Below, piece by piece: positions 61,659 to 64,000 of a stretch of 64,000 nt of DNA. The stretch comes from an uncultured Aeromonas sp. GTDB lineage: Bacteria; Pseudomonadota; Gammaproteobacteria; Enterobacterales; Aeromonadaceae. The notes under the pieces were generated by a model that saw nothing but the letters and a program-made list of their open reading frames with translations, searched no databases and was not told the DNA's origin. The position numbers were made by a program, and so were the translations under genes. The stretch spans positions 1 to 64,000 of the forward strand of contig CAMFLW010000001.1 in NCBI GenBank assembly GCA_945957575.1. The letters are read 5' to 3'. Numbering within the stretch: position 1 is the stretch's first letter; the number at the start of each line of letters is the position of its first letter.

Positions 61659-62190
61659 CCATTACAACCTTGTCTGTCCCTAGACGCCGCAGGGGCGTGA
61701 CTCAACCATCGTTCATTTAACAAAAAGTTAACCGATGGCAACCTTCAGCGAAAATATCACCCGGATAGTGAAAAAACAATACAGAACGAGGGTCTTCAGG
61801 GGGTTCGCTCTATTTTCATTCGGCCACTGCGTATTTTTCAGCACTTTGTTTGCATAAACAGCTGCTTCACTGGCCACTCAGACACCGCCTTTTTATACCC
61901 CAATCATATCAGTGGCAAGAGAAAGTCGTGATTGTCACCAAACTGGCAGCAAAATGTTTTTATGCACAACATTACAGAGCGAAATATCAGCCCCCCGATC
62001 GGATCAACTTGATTTCATTGGTTCACTCAGGCTCGCTCAGAACCTTAACAAACAGAGAGGTTGTGGCAAAAAAGTAACAATCATCCCCAAAAAGAGCTGT
62101 TTTCGGCCATAAAAGCGAGAGATATGTGACACAGAACCAATAAGTAATGATAAGGTGATGTTTTTATCAGTTTTTGTGATCGAGGCCTCG
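61659..62190. other. Long divergent regulatory region between ABC operon and lysO
   Basis: A 532-bp AT-richer gap with no convincing gene; open frames of 60-75 codons inside it lack ribosome binding sites and any recognisable similarity. It must hold the promoters of the basic amino acid import operon and of lysO. A nested dyad lies at 61706-61738. I looked for a lysine riboswitch and for clear ArgR boxes and saw neither. Confidence 0.6.
61706..61738. promoter_or_regulatory. Nested inverted repeat upstream of the ABC operon
   Basis: CCATCG...CGATGG (61706-61711 and 61733-61738) encloses TTAAC-AAAAA-GTTAA (61717-61731). It lies about 50 bp upstream of the ATPase ATG. It could be an operator or, in the transcript, a leader hairpin. 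Confidence 0.4.
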
Positions 62191-63093
62191 ATGTTGCTCA
62201 ATGTGTTGCTGATCCTGTTGCCACTGGCAATCGGCTATCTGGTTCCCCTCTCCTCTGCCCGGCTGATCAAGCTGGTCAACCAAAGCCTGGGCAAGATGGT
62301 CTACCTCATTCTGTTTCTAATGGGGCTCGGGCTTGCCTATGTGGAGAACCTGGGCAGCAATCTGGCGGTGATCTTCAAGGTCGCCGGGGTGATGCTGGCG
62401 GCGATCACGGTCTGCAACCTGTTGGCCCTCTGGTGGCTCGACAAGCGCACACCACCGACCCATGAGGCCAACGATGGCAAGATGCCGAGCAAGCTGCACC
62501 TGTTGTGGGAGTCTCTGCAGCTCTGCTTTGTGGTGTTGGGTGGTGTGTTGCTCGGGTTGCTGGTTGATCTGCGCGCCCTGCCCATCGACAAGTGGAGCGA
62601 GTGGGCACTGATGCTGCTGCTGTTTCTCATCGGGGTGCAGATGCGCAACTCCGGCATGCGGCTGCGCCAGATCCTGCTCAACCCCTGGGGGATGAAGATC
62701 GCCTTCACCGTCATCATCAGCAGCTGGATTGGCAGCCTGCTGGCAACCCAACTGCTTGGCATGCCACTGAGCCACGGGTTGGCCCTCAGCTCCAGCTTCG
62801 GCTGGTACTCCCTGTCTGGCATTCTGGTAGCCGACAAACTGGGGCCGGTGCTGGGCTCTGCCGCCTTTATCAACGATCTGGGACGAGAGCTTATCGCCAT
62901 CCTGATCATTCCGATCCTGATGCGGCGTCACCCCTCGGCTGCCATCGGCTATGGCGGCGCCACCGCCCTCGACTTCACCCTGCCGGTCATCCAGAAATCG
63001 GGGGGCATTCAGGTGGTACCGGTGGCTATCGTATCCGGCTTCATCCTGAGCCTGCTCGGCCCCATCCTGATCCTCGGCTTTCTGGCTATCTAG
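62191..63093 (+). CDS. lysO: Lysine exporter LysO
   Basis: A 300-residue inner-membrane protein of the LysO/YbjE family, which exports lysine and thialysine in E. coli (299 residues). About eight membrane segments; family motifs include GYLVPL, MVYLILFLMGLGLAYVENL, SSFGWYSLSGILVAD and NDLGRELIAI. The ATG at 62191 with GAGG 5 nt upstream gives the family start; a longer frame adds 12 residues. It diverges from a basic amino acid importer operon, so export and import share one regulatory gap. Confidence 0.93.
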   Translation: MLLNVLLILLPLAIGYLVPLSSARLIKLVNQSLGKMVYLILFLMGLGLAYVENLGSNLAVIFKVAGVMLAAITVCNLLALWWLDKRTPPTHEANDGKMPSKLHLLWESLQLCFVVLGGVLLGLLVDLRALPIDKWSEWALMLLLFLIGVQMRNSGMRLRQILLNPWGMKIAFTVIISSWIGSLLATQLLGMPLSHGLALSSSFGWYSLSGILVADKLGPVLGSAAFINDLGRELIAILIIPILMRRHPSAAIGYGGATALDFTLPVIQKSGGIQVVPVAIVSGFILSLLGPILILGFLAI

Positions 63094-63108
63094 GCTGCCT
63101 CTCCCCAG

Positions 63109-63140
63109 CAAAAAGCCCGACACAGTTGTCGGGCTTTTTG
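63109..63140 (+). terminator. Terminator of lysO
   Basis: Stem CAAAAAGCCCGACA / TGTCGGGCTTTTTG with a 4-nt loop, 16 nt after the lysO stop; also placed to end the convergent iadA gene. Confidence 0.9.
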
Positions 63141-63176
63141 TTGGCAAGTAGATGCGCGCATTAAATCACTGCAAGC

Positions 63177-64000
63177 TCAGTTACGCCACTGACCGCCGCT
63201 CATCACCTTCGTGATGGCGAGCGAAGGCGATTTGATCAGCAGCAAGTCAGCATCCTGACCGACCCCGATCCGCCCCTTGCCACCGAGTCCCAGCGCCTGC
63301 GCCGGGTTGGCGCTCACGACCGCCAGCGCCACCTCGAGCGGCACCCCGAGCTGGCAGGCACGAACGCACTCCTGCCACAGGCTGGTAATCTGGCCGCAGC
63401 GCATCTCGATAAGGCGTCCCTCGCCATCAAAGCGCGGCAGGCTGGCGTTGGCATCCGAGCTGAAGCTGATGCGATCGGCCGGTACGTTGGCGGCCAGCAG
63501 CTCCACCAGCGCATCGGCCGCCAGCCGCTCGCCATCCTCAACCAGATCGGGAAAGCTGGAAGTGGTGAGATCGACCCAACCTCCCGCCTTGCCCCATTCG
63601 ATCGCCTCGGCGAAGAGCCAGGGGTTGCGGTTGCAGTGGGTAGGATAGAGCTGGCGCAGCGGAATATCGGTCTTGTCGCGCAGGGCCCGCAGCGGCGCCA
63701 GTGCGCCCTGACCATCGCCAAGATGAAAGAAGCTGACCCCGCTCTTGCCCGCGAGCAACCCGGCCACCCGTGCCTCGCTCACCAGACGGGCCAGCTCATC
63801 GTGGGTTGGTGCGCTGGATCTGTGATCGCTGATAGCCACCTCTCCCACCCCAAGCACTTCGGGGATCAGCATGATGTCGGACTCCACCGTGCCGGTGATG
63901 CTCTTGACCGGCAGATGGTAGGAGCCGGTATACATGAAGGCGCTCACGCCGGCGGCGCGAAATTCACGCACCTTGCCGAGCACCTGAGCTGGCGAGCGGG
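63177..64000 (-). CDS. iadA: Isoaspartyl dipeptidase, N-terminus outside the window
   Basis: Zinc amidohydrolase that cuts beta-aspartyl dipeptides formed when proteins age. The visible C-terminal 274 residues match E. coli IadA: YTGSYHLPVKSITGTVESDI, GVGEVAISDHRSSAP, LPTHCNRN-like LYPTHCNRNPWLF with a metal-site His, and SFSSDANASLPRFDGEG with the catalytic Asp. The open frame continues in phase to the last base (RSPAQ before the first visible start-like codon), so about 110 N-terminal residues, including the first metal-binding His pair, lie beyond the edge. Confidence 0.93.
   Translation of the reverse strand, partial: RSPAQVLGKVREFRAAGVSAFMYTGSYHLPVKSITGTVESDIMLIPEVLGVGEVAISDHRSSAPTHDELARLVSEARVAGLLAGKSGVSFFHLGDGQGALAPLRALRDKTDIPLRQLYPTHCNRNPWLFAEAIEWGKAGGWVDLTTSSFPDLVEDGERLAADALVELLAANVPADRISFSSDANASLPRFDGEGRLIEMRCGQITSLWQECVRACQLGVPLEVALAVVSANPAQALGLGGKGRIGVGQDADLLLIKSPSLAITKVMSGGQWRN

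Noticed and set aside
61850..62112. Small overlapping open frames of 66-75 codons upstream of lysO
   Set aside because: No ribosome binding site, no similarity to known proteins and no typical amino acid pattern.
61800..62190. Lysine riboswitch upstream of lysO
   Set aside because: None of the conserved lysine riboswitch core segments could be found in the leader.

Overview
The window is a stretch of gammaproteobacterial chromosome, most likely from Aeromonas. This rests on high G+C coding sequence, the block cmk-rpsA-ihfB-lapA-lapB-pyrF in its usual gammaproteobacterial order, a rhombosortase gene, an hpd-hmgA-fahA-maiA tyrosine catabolic operon, and protein sequences that read like Aeromonas or Vibrio relatives. 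The genus is an inference; no database was searched. Nothing looks like a prophage, plasmid, integron, CRISPR array or defence island. The only mobile-element trace is a small transposase remnant.

Region by region: 0.2-3.1 kb (minus) is a tRNA-modification operon (tapT, queC, queE) running into a DUF3820 gene and a cobalamin adenosyltransferase. A rhombosortase gene diverges from tapT with overlapping start codons. 3.7-8.9 kb (minus) is the housekeeping block cmk to pyrF, with a sigma32-like promoter before lapAB. 9-17 kb holds ribA, a CysB-like regulator, a LysR/MFS divergent pair, a YecM protein, a membrane-anchored coiled-coil protein, nfsA and an AbgT transporter. A GGDEF-EAL protein (17.1-19.1 kb) is followed by about 0.8 kb of AT-rich DNA with several dyads but no gene, then the transposase remnant. 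20.3-22.8 kb carries a LysR regulator, a receiver-CheC/CheX-like protein and a stand-alone PAS protein. 22.9-27.3 kb has ltaE, an SDR, an XRE regulator, an aldo-keto reductase, an RRM protein and a membrane protein.

27.4-33.5 kb (plus) is a tightly packed run: an amino-acid ABC importer overlapping the murein endopeptidase gene mepA, then lemA and two TPM-domain genes, then tRNA-Ser(GGA). 34-41.3 kb contains the DEAD-box helicase gene, menI, a GNAT-like gene, ydiJ and an unusual CDF transporter. 41.6-51.7 kb has a TerC/CBS protein, nemA, an MDR reductase, adenine deaminase, nagD, a CPA2 antiporter, a cupin and asnB. A pagL-like lipid A deacylase gene at 52 kb is broken by a one-base frameshift. 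52.6-56.6 kb (minus) is the tyrosine/homogentisate operon. 56.9-58.2 kb encodes a PgpC-like phosphatase and an RluA-type pseudouridine synthase. 58.4-61.7 kb (minus) is a second ABC importer, of the basic amino acid type, divergent from the lysine exporter gene lysO. The window ends inside an isoaspartyl dipeptidase gene.

The parts most worth a second look are the importer joined to mepA, whose binding protein lacks the usual ligand-binding Asp; the receiver-CheC plus PAS pair with no kinase or output domain; the pagL frameshift; the gene-free regulatory-looking interval at 19 kb; and the atypical metal site of the CDF protein. None is proven to be a new system. Start sites were re-chosen from ribosome binding sites and family N-termini, so many coding regions begin downstream of the longest open frame.
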